This document shows positions 1 to 5,543 of a stretch of 8,154 nt of DNA, in pieces. This stretch comes from Syntrophomonadaceae bacterium. GTDB lineage: Bacteria; Bacillota; Dethiobacteria; PWVN01. How positions within the stretch are numbered: position 1 is the first letter of the stretch; each line of letters begins with the position of its first letter. Under the pieces are notes generated by a model. That model was not told the DNA's origin. It did no database searches and worked only from the letters and a program-made list of their open reading frames with translations. A program made the translations under genes and the position numbers. Location of the stretch: NCBI GenBank assembly GCA_003561835.1, contig PWVN01000011.1, forward strand, positions 1 to 8,154, written 5' to 3'.

Positions 1-451
1 ACTCCCGGATGGCCTCTTCCAGCATGGAAAGGTCGTAAAACCCCAGCCCCCGCTTGAAGGAGGATATGGACGCATCTTTCCTGATCTTGCTGAAATAACC
101 GGCAGGGGGCTCCGGCGGGGGGCCCCCTGCCTTCTCTTCTTTCTTCTTCTTTGGCGGGGCCTTGGAGGGGCCTGGTTTCTCCGGGGCTATAAGTTCCAGC
201 TCGGCAATCTCCAGGTCCTTGAAGAAGAGGTCGGGGACATCATCGGGGAGTTGGAGGCCGTAATTGTCCTGGAGCTGGTTGACCCGCTCCTCGAAACAGA
301 GCCAGGACTGAATGCACTGGTCCATGAACTGCCTCAAGGCCAGCAGCCTTTGGGAGTATTCTTTTTTGGCCCCGGCACTTTTGTTTTCCTTCAGTTTATT
401 CTCAATGCTCTCCAGTTCCGCAAATATCTCCGCGAATTTTTCTTGAAACAT
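1..451 (-). CDS. Hypothetical coiled-coil protein, N-terminal part (C-terminus outside window)
   Basis: I do not recognise this protein. The reading frame runs from ATG at 451 to the window edge, giving 150 residues with no stop. An AGGAGG sits about 7 nt upstream of the ATG and fixes the start. Residues 1-65 are charged and probably helical or coiled coil (rich in E, K, L and Q, with two Cys at about 46 and 52). Residues about 88-118 form a low-complexity Lys/Pro linker with a KKKKEEK core. Residues about 130-150 (KRGLGFYDLSMLEEAIRE) resemble the first helix pair of a tetratricopeptide repeat, so a TPR domain may follow. No signal peptide or membrane segment is visible, so it is probably cytoplasmic. 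It lies just downstream of the tRNA terminator. A weak promoter-like pair (TTGTTT at 512-507, TAACAA at 489-484) could drive it. Confidence 0.75.
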   Translation of the reverse strand, partial: MFQEKFAEIFAELESIENKLKENKSAGAKKEYSQRLLALRQFMDQCIQSWLCFEERVNQLQDNYGLQLPDDVPDLFFKDLEIAELELIAPEKPGPSKAPPKKKKEEKAGGPPPEPPAGYFSKIRKDASISSFKRGLGFYDLSMLEEAIRE

Positions 452-501
452 TTTAAACCCTCCTGCTCCTTTTGCTCCTCTTATTGTTACCATCCGCGAA
501 A

Positions 502-550
502 TAAAAAAACAACAAGAAAAAGGGTTTTGGGTGCTTACCCAAAACCCTTT
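502..550 (-). terminator. Rho-independent terminator of the tRNA operon
   Basis: A perfect 14-bp inverted repeat (519-532 with 537-550, loop GCTT) is followed on the minus strand by a T-rich run (TTTTTCTTGTTGTTTTTTT, read down to about 503). It lies 8 nt after the tRNA-Leu CCA end, so it should end the five-tRNA transcript. Confidence 0.93.
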
Positions 551-558
551 ATTTTCTA

Positions 559-644
559 TGGTGCGAGAGGGGGGATTTGAACCCCCACACCCTTACGGGC
601 ACTAGGTCCTGAACCTAGCGCGTCTGCCGTTCCGCCACTCTCGC
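559..644 (-). tRNA. tRNA-Leu (anticodon CAG)
   Basis: A class II tRNA of 86 nt including the encoded CCA (561-559). The acceptor stem is GCGAGAG/CTCTCGC. The anticodon arm is CTAGG-TTCAGGA-CCTAG, giving anticodon CAG, which reads CUG. A long variable arm (GTGCCCGTAAGGGTGT region) and a GTTCAAATC T-loop are visible. It is the last tRNA of the operon, 5 nt after tRNA-Lys. Confidence 0.97.
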
Positions 645-649
645 ATGAA

Positions 650-725
650 TGGTGAGCCATCCAGGGCTCGAACCTGGGACACCCTGATTAAAAGTCAGGT
701 GCTCTGCCAACTGAGCTAATGGCTC
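650..725 (-). tRNA. tRNA-Lys (anticodon TTT)
   Basis: A 76-nt tRNA with encoded CCA (652-650) and acceptor stem GAGCCAT/ATGGCTC. The anticodon arm CCTGA-CTTTTAA-TCAGG gives anticodon TTT. The D-arm (AGCTCAGTTGGCAGAGC) and T-arm (CCAGGTTCGAGCCCTGG) are canonical. It lies 8 nt downstream of tRNA-Gln. Confidence 0.97.
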
Positions 726-733
726 AATGAATA

Positions 734-808
734 TGGCTGGGGCGGAAGGATTCGAACCTTCGCGTGCAGGATCCAAAGTCCCGTGCCTTACCGCTTGGCT
801 ACGCCCCA
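734..808 (-). tRNA. tRNA-Gln (anticodon TTG)
   Basis: A 75-nt tRNA with encoded CCA (736-734), acceptor stem TGGGGCG/CGCCCCA and discriminator G. The anticodon arm CGGGA-CTTTGGA-TCCTG gives anticodon TTG, with one G-U pair in the stem. Starting with U1-A72 is typical of bacterial tRNA-Gln. It lies only 4 nt after tRNA-Tyr. Confidence 0.96.
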
Positions 809-812
809 AATA

Positions 813-898
813 TGGTGGAGAGGACTGGATTCGAACCAGTGAAGGCTGAGCCAACAGATTTACAGTCTGCCCCCTTTGGCCAACTTGGGTACCTCTCC
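813..898 (-). tRNA. tRNA-Tyr (anticodon GTA)
   Basis: An 86-nt class II tRNA with encoded CCA (815-813) and acceptor stem GGAGAGG/CCTCTCC. The anticodon arm CAGAC-TGTAAAT-CTG places GTA as anticodon. The long variable arm is characteristic of bacterial tRNA-Tyr. It lies 14 nt downstream of tRNA-Thr. Confidence 0.97.
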
Positions 899-912
899 AC
901 GTTTGCCTCTCC

Positions 913-988
913 TGGAGCCGACGGTGGGACTCGAACCCGCAACCTGCTGATTACAAATCAGCTGCTCTGCCAGTTGAGCTACGTCGGC
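913..988 (-). tRNA. tRNA-Thr (anticodon TGT)
   Basis: A 76-nt tRNA with encoded CCA (915-913) and acceptor stem GCCGACG/CGTCGGC. The anticodon arm GCTGA-TTTGTAA-TCAGC gives anticodon TGT. It is the first tRNA of the operon, starting about 15 nt after the predicted transcription start. Confidence 0.97.
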
Positions 989-1009
989 CTCTTTCAAGAT
1001 GCACTTGAT

Positions 1010-1038
1010 AGTATAACTCATTTTTGACCTCGAGTCAA
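1010..1038 (-). promoter_or_regulatory. Sigma-A promoter of the tRNA operon
   Basis: On the minus strand TTGACT (1038-1033), a 17-nt spacer and TATACT (1015-1010) form a near-consensus vegetative promoter. The predicted start is near 1003, just before tRNA-Thr. Its strength suits stable RNA genes. Confidence 0.9.
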
Positions 1039-1092
1039 CATCTGCGGCCGGAGAAAAATTTCCCTACCGGGGCCGCTACCGGGGCCTGCCTG

Positions 1093-1551
1093 TTACTCCC
1101 CGTACACCCATTTCTCCAGGTCCAGGGGATACTTAAGGAGATCTTCTGCCGCAAAAAAGAGGGCGATTTCCCGGGCGGCGCTTTCCGGGGAATCGGAGCC
1201 GTGGACGATGTTGTTCCCCATAAACAGTCCGTAATCCCCCCGCAGGGTTCCCGGGGCGGCTTCCAGGGGGTTGGTCTTGCCCATCAGGTTCCGGGCCGTC
1301 TTGATGGCCTCCAGGCCCTCCCAGGCCATGGCCACCACGGGGCCCGAGGTGATGAAGTCCACCAGGCCGGCGTAGAAGGGTTTCCCCCGGTGCTCGCCGT
1401 AGTGCTGCTCCGCCAGTTCCGGGGTAATCCAGAGCATCTTTAACCCCACCAACTTCAACCCCTTTTCCTCGAAGCGGCCCAGGATTTTCCCGATCAGCCT
1501 CCGCTGCACCCCGTCGGGTTTGACCATGACAAAGGTCCGTTCCAGATCCAT
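1093..1551 (-). CDS. ndk: Nucleoside diphosphate kinase
   Basis: A cytoplasmic enzyme that transfers the gamma-phosphate of ATP to nucleoside diphosphates through a phosphohistidine, balancing NTP and dNTP pools. The 152-residue length is normal for the family. The N-terminal FVMVKPDGVQR block (Lys11) and the active-site block NNIVHGSDS with phospho-acceptor His117 are both intact, as are the family segments KPFYAGLVDFITSGPV and GTLRGDYG. The start at 1551 gives the standard MxLERTFVMVKPD opening. Its ribosome site is modest (GGGAG about 9 nt upstream). It lies 42 nt downstream of the polyamine synthase gene on the same strand, and I see no terminator between them, so it is probably the distal gene of a speD-synthase-ndk transcript. 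I see no convincing terminator after it either, so some readthrough into the tRNA operon is possible. Confidence 0.97.
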   Translation of the reverse strand: MDLERTFVMVKPDGVQRRLIGKILGRFEEKGLKLVGLKMLWITPELAEQHYGEHRGKPFYAGLVDFITSGPVVAMAWEGLEAIKTARNLMGKTNPLEAAPGTLRGDYGLFMGNNIVHGSDSPESAAREIALFFAAEDLLKYPLDLEKWVYGE

Positions 1552-1593
1552 TGCTTCACGCTCCCATTTCCATCCCCGTCCCCGCCAGGCGGG

Positions 1594-2508
1594 CTAAAAG
1601 GTGATCAGGGGATTGTTGTCTTCGATAATCCGTTTTTCTTTATCCCGCAAGGCCCGGATATCCTTGGGTAGGGCGAACATGCCCCGGTGGGCCTCCCCGT
1701 CGTAGTGGCGCAGGCCCTCTATACCCCGCTCCTTGAGGGCGGCATCGATTTCTGCCGGTGAAAGGGCCAGGGGGTCCTTTTCGTCCGAGGCCACGATAAA
1801 CCCCCAGGTGACATCGAAGGATGGGATAAAGGTGTAGTAGGACCGAAGGGTCCCAAAGGCCAGCTTGATGGTGTTGTAGACGGCGCTGTGGCACTCCAGG
1901 AGCCAGGGGTTGAAGGAGCCGGCCTGCAGGGTCAGGACGCCTTTTGGCGCCATCTTCCCTTTCAGGAGCCGGAAGAACTCCCGGGTGAACATCAGGTAGG
2001 AGGGGCCGTCATCGACGGGCTCCGTCAGGTCCATGACGACCACATCCCAGGTTTCCCCGGTATTCTTCACATACTCCCGGGCATCGCAGAAGACCAGCTC
2101 CACCCGGGGGTCCTGAAAGGCCCCGGCGTTCCATTCCGGCAGGTACTCGGCACACATCTCCACAACTTCCCGGTCGATGTCCACCATGACCAGCCTTTCC
2201 ACCCCGGGGTGCTTGAGGATTTCCCGAAGGACGGCCCCCTCCCCTCCTCCCAGGACCAGGACCTTTTTGGGGGCCCCGGCCAGGAGCATGGCGGGGTGGA
2301 TGAGGGTTTCGTGGTAGATGTACTCATCATAGAGGGCCGATTGGATCTTGCCGTCCAGGATCAGACAGCGGCCGTAAAATTCCACTTCCAGGAATTCCAC
2401 GTCCTGGTACTTGGTCCTGCAGCTAAAGATATACTTGCTGATCCCGTGCATATGGGCCTGGGTGGGATGGGTGTACTCGATAAACCACTTCCATGCGGGT
2501 GCTTTCAT
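1594..2508 (-). CDS. speE: Spermidine synthase family aminopropyltransferase, thermospermine-synthase-like
   Basis: A cytoplasmic enzyme that moves the aminopropyl group of decarboxylated S-adenosylmethionine onto a polyamine amine acceptor, releasing methylthioadenosine. It has 304 residues: an N-terminal beta domain (about 1-75, with YIYHETLIHP at 63-72), then a Rossmann methyltransferase-like fold. The nucleotide-binding motif is GGGEGA (87-92), the acidic ribose contact is in VDID (109-112), and the catalytic Asp is in MDLTEP (Asp160). Classical SpeE proteins have GGGDG and DSTDP. The Glu in GGGEG, the DLxxPVxxGPxY block, the QAG at 195-197 and the IPSF...TWGF.ASD block (228-242) look like plant ACL5 and prokaryotic thermospermine synthases, so the product may be thermospermine or another triamine/tetraamine. 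The start at 2508 has a strong GAGGAGG whose bases overlap the speD stop, indicating translational coupling. A small CCCGC/GCGGG hairpin follows the stop but lacks a U-run. Confidence 0.93.
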   Translation of the reverse strand: MKAPAWKWFIEYTHPTQAHMHGISKYIFSCRTKYQDVEFLEVEFYGRCLILDGKIQSALYDEYIYHETLIHPAMLLAGAPKKVLVLGGGEGAVLREILKHPGVERLVMVDIDREVVEMCAEYLPEWNAGAFQDPRVELVFCDAREYVKNTGETWDVVVMDLTEPVDDGPSYLMFTREFFRLLKGKMAPKGVLTLQAGSFNPWLLECHSAVYNTIKLAFGTLRSYYTFIPSFDVTWGFIVASDEKDPLALSPAEIDAALKERGIEGLRHYDGEAHRGMFALPKDIRALRDKEKRIIEDNNPLITF

Positions 2509-2518
2509 GATATCCTCC

Positions 2519-2902
2519 TCAAAGGTTGACTGCAGAGCGATGAGTGATGGAGCAGGGAAAATCCCCGCGCCTGATCTCCCGGGCAGTCATATTCTGGGCC
2601 CCGAATCTTTCTTTGATAAAATTGCATGATATCCAGGGGTCCACACAATCCCCGCAGGTGAAGACGTCCACCGCGGCATACCCCAGTTCCGGCCATGTAT
2701 GGATGGCCAGGTGTGATTCCGAGATCACCACTACCCCGCTCACTCCCTGGGGGCTGAACTTATGGAACGCAACTTCCCGGATTTCTGCACCCGCTTCCAG
2801 GGCTGCGTTAACCATAATTCCCTCCACGCCCCTGATGTCGTTTAAAGAATCGGGGGAGCAGCCATACAGTTCGGCCAAGATATGACGGCCTAAAGCACTC
2901 AT
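2519..2902 (-). CDS. speD: S-adenosylmethionine decarboxylase proenzyme (class 1B, Thermotoga/Bacillus type)
   Basis: A pyruvoyl enzyme that decarboxylates S-adenosylmethionine, supplying the aminopropyl donor for the next gene. The protein has 127 residues. The self-cleavage site is Glu62-Ser63 in SESHLAIHTWPE, where Ser63 becomes the pyruvoyl group. His68 and Cys83 (in FTCGDC) match the processing and proton-donor residues of the Thermotoga enzyme at identical numbers, which supports the start chosen here. ATG 2902 lies 7 nt after AGGAGG; the ATG at 2908 is only 1 nt from it and is unlikely to be used. The gene ends 10 nt before the synthase start, with the synthase Shine-Dalgarno overlapping its TGA. 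It is the first gene of the transcript from the promoter at 2944-2971. Confidence 0.96.
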   Translation of the reverse strand: MSALGRHILAELYGCSPDSLNDIRGVEGIMVNAALEAGAEIREVAFHKFSPQGVSGVVVISESHLAIHTWPELGYAAVDVFTCGDCVDPWISCNFIKERFGAQNMTAREIRRGDFPCSITHRSAVNL

Positions 2903-2909
2903 CGTCATG

Positions 2910-2915
2910 CCTCCT
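2910..2915 (-). promoter_or_regulatory. Shine-Dalgarno deciding the speD start
   Basis: AGGAGG on the minus strand. It is 7 nt from ATG 2902 and 1 nt from ATG 2908, so 2902 is the functional start. Confidence 0.85.
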
Positions 2916-2943
2916 TTTCTTTTAAATAAAAACATCAAATTAA

Positions 2944-2971
2944 ATTTTAGCAAATTTAAGGGAAATGTCAA
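2944..2971 (-). promoter_or_regulatory. Sigma-A promoter of speD-speE-ndk
   Basis: A perfect TTGACA (2971-2966), 16-nt spacer and TAAAAT (2949-2944) on the minus strand, in a markedly AT-rich block within GC-rich surroundings. The predicted start near 2937 leaves a leader of about 35 nt, too short for a riboswitch. Confidence 0.87.
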
Positions 2972-3018
2972 TGATTATTACGCAAATTTTTTAATTATCC
3001 TCAGTTACCGCAAAGGAA

Positions 3019-3068
3019 CACAGGATACTTGCCAGAAGTAGCGAGTTTTCTCTGATTTTCACAGGATA
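3019..3068. repeat. Short direct repeats CACAGGATA flanking a 32-nt segment
   Basis: CACAGGATA occurs at 3019-3027 and again at 3060-3068, directly after the larA-family stop codon. The segment between them contains TTGCCAGAAGTAGCGAG. I see no terminator hairpin here, although this is the 3' end of the racemase gene. The function is unknown; it may be a fragment of a dispersed intergenic repeat. Confidence 0.4.
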
Positions 3069-4361
3069 TTATTTGCAATTTCCCTGGGCTTGTATCTCAG
3101 GCCCGGGTACGGGGACCGTTAGGGAACCCTGGGGCAGGATGTAGGCCAGGGGTGCCCCTCCCCCCGCCGGGTCAAGCCGGCCAAGGGCCTTGGCCAGGGC
3201 TTCCTCCAGGGTGGCACAGGGGACGAAGCCCAGGAGCCGGGCTGTTTCTTCCGGCAGCCGGGAGACCAGGTATACCGTGGCCTTCTGCAGGGACCGGGCG
3301 ATGGCGTAGGCTTTGTGGCCGCCGATCTGGAAATCAGCTTCCAGGGCCCGGGACATCTCCTCAAAGGTGGGGTAGCGCCGGGCCCAGCTCTCGCAGGTGT
3401 CCGACCCCACCCCTTCGGGGCACTCTGCCAGCAGGATCAGCTGGCCCCCCTCCTTGACGGCGGCGGCGGCGTTTTCCAGGGTTTTTTGGCTCTGGTAGAC
3501 GTTGATGTCTTTAGGGTGCCCGCCGCAGCTGGCGATAACCAGGTCCGCCGGGGCGTCCAGGGCAACTCCGTAGACCTCCTGCACCAGTTTGCAGCCTTCC
3601 AGGTGGGCCTGGACCAAATGGCCGGCAAAGACCCGGAGAAATTCCTTCTTTTCGTTCAAGACCACATTCAGCAAAAAGTCCCCTCCGGCCATGAGGGCTG
3701 CCTCCACCAGGTCCTCGTGGACGGGGTTTCCGGCCAGGACGCCTCCCCTGGCTGTCTCCTGAAGCATCATGCTGTGGTTGGCCTGAATGGTTTCGTGGCC
3801 TGCCACCCCGGGGACCAGGGCCTTGCGCCCGCCGCCAAAGCCGGCAAAGAAATGGTGGACGATGCTTCCCGTCAGGATCCGCCGCCTGGCTGCCATCACC
3901 CGCCGGTTCATGAAGACGGGGGTTTTGCGGGAGGTATCCCCCAGGTAGACGAGTTCTTTACCCTTACGGCAGTCGTGGTTGTACATGGGGAACCGGGAGG
4001 CTGTCTCCCGGCCCACCAGGGAAACCATTTCCTCCTTCGTCAGGGGCCGGTGGGTGCCGGTGGTGAAGACGATGAAGATATCCTCTTCCCGCACCCCGCC
4101 CTCCTTCAGCTCCTCCACCAGAAGGGGCAGGAAGACTTCGCTCCTGGCCACCCGGGTGGGATCGTTGACCAGCAGGCAGACCGTTTCCCCCCGCTGGACC
4201 ACCTCCCGCAAAGGGGGGCACCCTACGGGGTGCAGCAGGGCTTTCCGAACCGCCCCTGCCGGATCCTTGAGGACGGGCATCTCCTTGATCTTGAGCTCTG
4301 TGGCGGCAATTCCCGGGGGAAGGGTCAGGTTCACCTCTTCCCTGCCGTAGCGAAGCAGCAT
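3069..4361 (-). CDS. larA: LarA-family nickel-pincer-dependent 2-hydroxyacid racemase/epimerase
   Basis: A member of the lactate racemase LarA family, which uses a nickel-pincer nucleotide (NPN) cofactor tethered to a lysine to racemise or epimerise 2-hydroxyacids through hydride transfer. The 430-residue length is typical. The catalytic set is complete by comparison with the Lactobacillus enzyme: Asp67 and Arg70 in NDPTR, His104 in TGTHRPLT, His170 in SIVHHFFAG, cofactor-bound Lys180 in GGGRKALVPG, nickel ligand His196 in QANHSMM, and the DINVYQSQK block near 285-293. The family includes many substrate types, so lactate is not assured. It has no signal peptide. The start at 4361 has GGGAGG 7 nt upstream. 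No larB, larC or larE cofactor genes are in the window, so NPN must be made from genes elsewhere. It is transcribed separately from both neighbours, with its own promoter and a terminator immediately upstream. Confidence 0.9.
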   Translation of the reverse strand: MLLRYGREEVNLTLPPGIAATELKIKEMPVLKDPAGAVRKALLHPVGCPPLREVVQRGETVCLLVNDPTRVARSEVFLPLLVEELKEGGVREEDIFIVFTTGTHRPLTKEEMVSLVGRETASRFPMYNHDCRKGKELVYLGDTSRKTPVFMNRRVMAARRRILTGSIVHHFFAGFGGGRKALVPGVAGHETIQANHSMMLQETARGGVLAGNPVHEDLVEAALMAGGDFLLNVVLNEKKEFLRVFAGHLVQAHLEGCKLVQEVYGVALDAPADLVIASCGGHPKDINVYQSQKTLENAAAAVKEGGQLILLAECPEGVGSDTCESWARRYPTFEEMSRALEADFQIGGHKAYAIARSLQKATVYLVSRLPEETARLLGFVPCATLEEALAKALGRLDPAGGGAPLAYILPQGSLTVPVPGPEIQAQGNCK

Positions 4362-4415
4362 GGGACCGCCTCCCTTCCTTTATAATATGTGGCATCCTTT
4401 CGAGGGTTTATCCTT

Positions 4416-4445
4416 AGTATAACGAAAAATAGGGGCGGGGCACAA
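4416..4445 (-). promoter_or_regulatory. Candidate promoter of the larA-family gene
   Basis: On the minus strand TTGTGC (4445-4440), an 18-nt spacer and TATACT (4421-4416). The -10 is good and the -35 is weak. The leader would be about 48 nt. A second AT-rich stretch (TATTAT, 4386-4381) lacks a matching -35. Confidence 0.55.
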
Positions 4446-4497
4446 GCAAGAAAAACCGCCCCCTCCGGCTGTCCCTGGTCTGAAGGGGGCGGTTTTT
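4441..4497 (-). terminator. Rho-independent terminator of the dpaL-carbamate kinase-oxidoreductase transcript
   Basis: A perfect 14-bp inverted repeat (4451-4464 with 4484-4497; AAAAACCGCCCCCT arm) has a 19-nt loop and a GC-rich core. On the minus strand it is followed by TTTTTCTTGCTTG. The plus strand also ends in TTTTT, so it could act in both directions. It lies about 220 nt beyond the oxidoreductase stop and immediately before the larA promoter. Confidence 0.85.
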
Positions 4498-4718
4498 GCC
4501 ATGAAATACATCTTTATCTTTGTTATTATGATCTTTTTATTCGGGGGCTTTGCCCGTGGCCCGGCTGCCCGGCAGGGTTCCGGGGGGTTCTTCCCGGCTT
4601 GTCGACGGATTTTATTTCCCGGGGAATACCGGACCTTGGCGACGAATCCGGAACAAAAAAAGACGCCAGGATTATTGGTGCCCTTCTTGGGAGGACGGGT
4701 TCAGCGGGTATCTTCAGC

Positions 4719-5447
4719 TCATTCTTTCCCGGGACCCACGGTGGACATGTAGATGACCGTCTCCTCTACCCCGTCCAGCTGGAAGACGGCGTTTACTTCC
4801 CCGTCAAAGAAAGCCCCCACCTGGCAGGAACCCATTCCTATGGACACAGCGGCCAGGGCCAGGTTCTGGGCGACATGGCCCGCATCCAGGTAGATGTAGC
4901 GGTAGGCCCGCTGGTCATACTTCCATTTGGAGCGCTGCACCAGGGCGCTCCAGGCAAAGACCACGGGAGCCCTGAGAAGCATGCCCTGGCCCAGGGCTGC
5001 CCGGGCCAGGTCCGCGCCCCATTCCCCCGGGCGCAGCAGGGCCAGCCTGTGGTGGAGGACCTCGTAGTGGTAGATTCCCGGCTTAAGGCCCTGGACATGG
5101 TTGACGGCCAGGTAGGTCTCGATGGGGTACAGCGCCCCCGCCGAGGGGGCGGTTCGCAGCTGGGTGCGGCGGGTGGCCAGGGAGATGCCCTGGGAAGCCC
5201 AGAGGAGTTGGCTGAGGCCTGTCTGCTCCAGGGGCTTTGTCCCGTAGGCCCTGAGGGAGCGCCGTTCCCCCAGGAGGGCAAAGAGGGGCCTGCCGTCTTT
5301 CCTGTCGGGGGGAGCCAGCTGGATGCGCTCCAGGTCCTGGGGGTAGGTTTTGTATAATTCCGGCTTCCGGTCCCAGTCCAGGGGCTTCCCGCTCAGGGAG
5401 CCCCGGTTGTATTTGCTCTTTTTTTGGTAATCGTCTCCGTAAGACAT
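4719..5447 (-). CDS. SagB-type FMN-dependent oxidoreductase (nitroreductase fold)
   Basis: A 242-residue SagB/ThcOx-family protein of the nitroreductase superfamily. The family includes the FMN oxidases that turn azolines into azoles in peptide toxins, but most stand-alone members have no known substrate. Visible family marks are the FMN-phosphate contact ERRSLRAYG (61-69), RTAPSAGALYPIETYL (98-113), KYDQRAYRYIYLDAGHVAQNLALAA (about 176-200), and the C-terminal GMGSCQVGAFFDGEVN and STVG. There is no signal peptide or membrane segment. AAGGAGG lies 6 nt before ATG 5447. No SagC/SagD cyclodehydratase or precursor peptide is visible, so a toxin role is unlikely. It follows carbamate kinase by 96 nt, with a stable hairpin between them, and is followed by the transcript terminator. 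It is therefore probably the last gene of the amino-acid/carbamoyl-phosphate catabolic transcript. Its substrate is unknown. Confidence 0.9.
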   Translation of the reverse strand: MSYGDDYQKKSKYNRGSLSGKPLDWDRKPELYKTYPQDLERIQLAPPDRKDGRPLFALLGERRSLRAYGTKPLEQTGLSQLLWASQGISLATRRTQLRTAPSAGALYPIETYLAVNHVQGLKPGIYHYEVLHHRLALLRPGEWGADLARAALGQGMLLRAPVVFAWSALVQRSKWKYDQRAYRYIYLDAGHVAQNLALAAVSIGMGSCQVGAFFDGEVNAVFQLDGVEETVIYMSTVGPGKE

Positions 5448-5464
5448 GAAATTCCTCCTTTTGG

Positions 5465-5485
5465 GGTGCGCCTTCGGGCAGCACC
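5465..5485 (-). promoter_or_regulatory. Stable RNA hairpin just upstream of the oxidoreductase ribosome site
   Basis: On the minus strand GGTGC-T-GCC-CGAA-GGC-GCACC forms an 8-bp stem with one bulged base and a CGAA tetraloop, ending 11 nt before AAGGAGG. There is no U-run, so it is not a terminator. It may be a processing or stability element between carbamate kinase and the oxidoreductase. Seen by eye; no folding was run. Confidence 0.45.
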
Positions 5486-5543
5486 TTTCGGGCGGCTGCG
5501 GGAGCCCCCTGAAGGCTCAAGCTGGCTGCCGGGACTCCCGGGG

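Noticed and set aside
251..580. 109-residue plus-strand frame through the tRNA-Leu 3' end and terminator
   Set aside because: It overlaps a tRNA, a terminator and the supported minus-strand gene, and has no ribosome site.
1581..1593. CCCGCCAGGCGGG hairpin after the synthase stop as a terminator
   Set aside because: The stem is only 5 bp with a 3-nt loop and no U-run follows. It does not separate the synthase gene from ndk.
1888..2529. 213-residue plus-strand frame opposite the polyamine synthase
   Set aside because: It is antisense to a clearly conserved gene, has no Shine-Dalgarno and is compositionally skewed (G/D/H/Q).
2903..2971. N-terminal extension of speD to a TTG at 2971 or ATG at 2908
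   Set aside because: The extension runs through the promoter -35 and -10 boxes. ATG 2902 has the correctly spaced AGGAGG and restores Thermotoga numbering of Ser63, His68 and Cys83.
4501..4752. Plus-strand 83-residue reading frame with a signal-peptide-like start (MKYIFIFVIMIFLFGG)
   Set aside because: It begins 3 nt after the terminator hairpin with no ribosome site, ends antisense inside the oxidoreductase gene, and its later residues are G/P/R-rich as in a chance frame. The 221-nt gap 4498-4718 otherwise shows nothing I can support.
3315..5357. Long plus-strand open frames (3315-4385 and 4389-5357) opposite the racemase and oxidoreductase genes
   Set aside because: They are low-complexity G/P/Q/H-rich translations antisense to genes with complete catalytic motifs, as expected in GC-rich DNA. 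Neither has a ribosome site.
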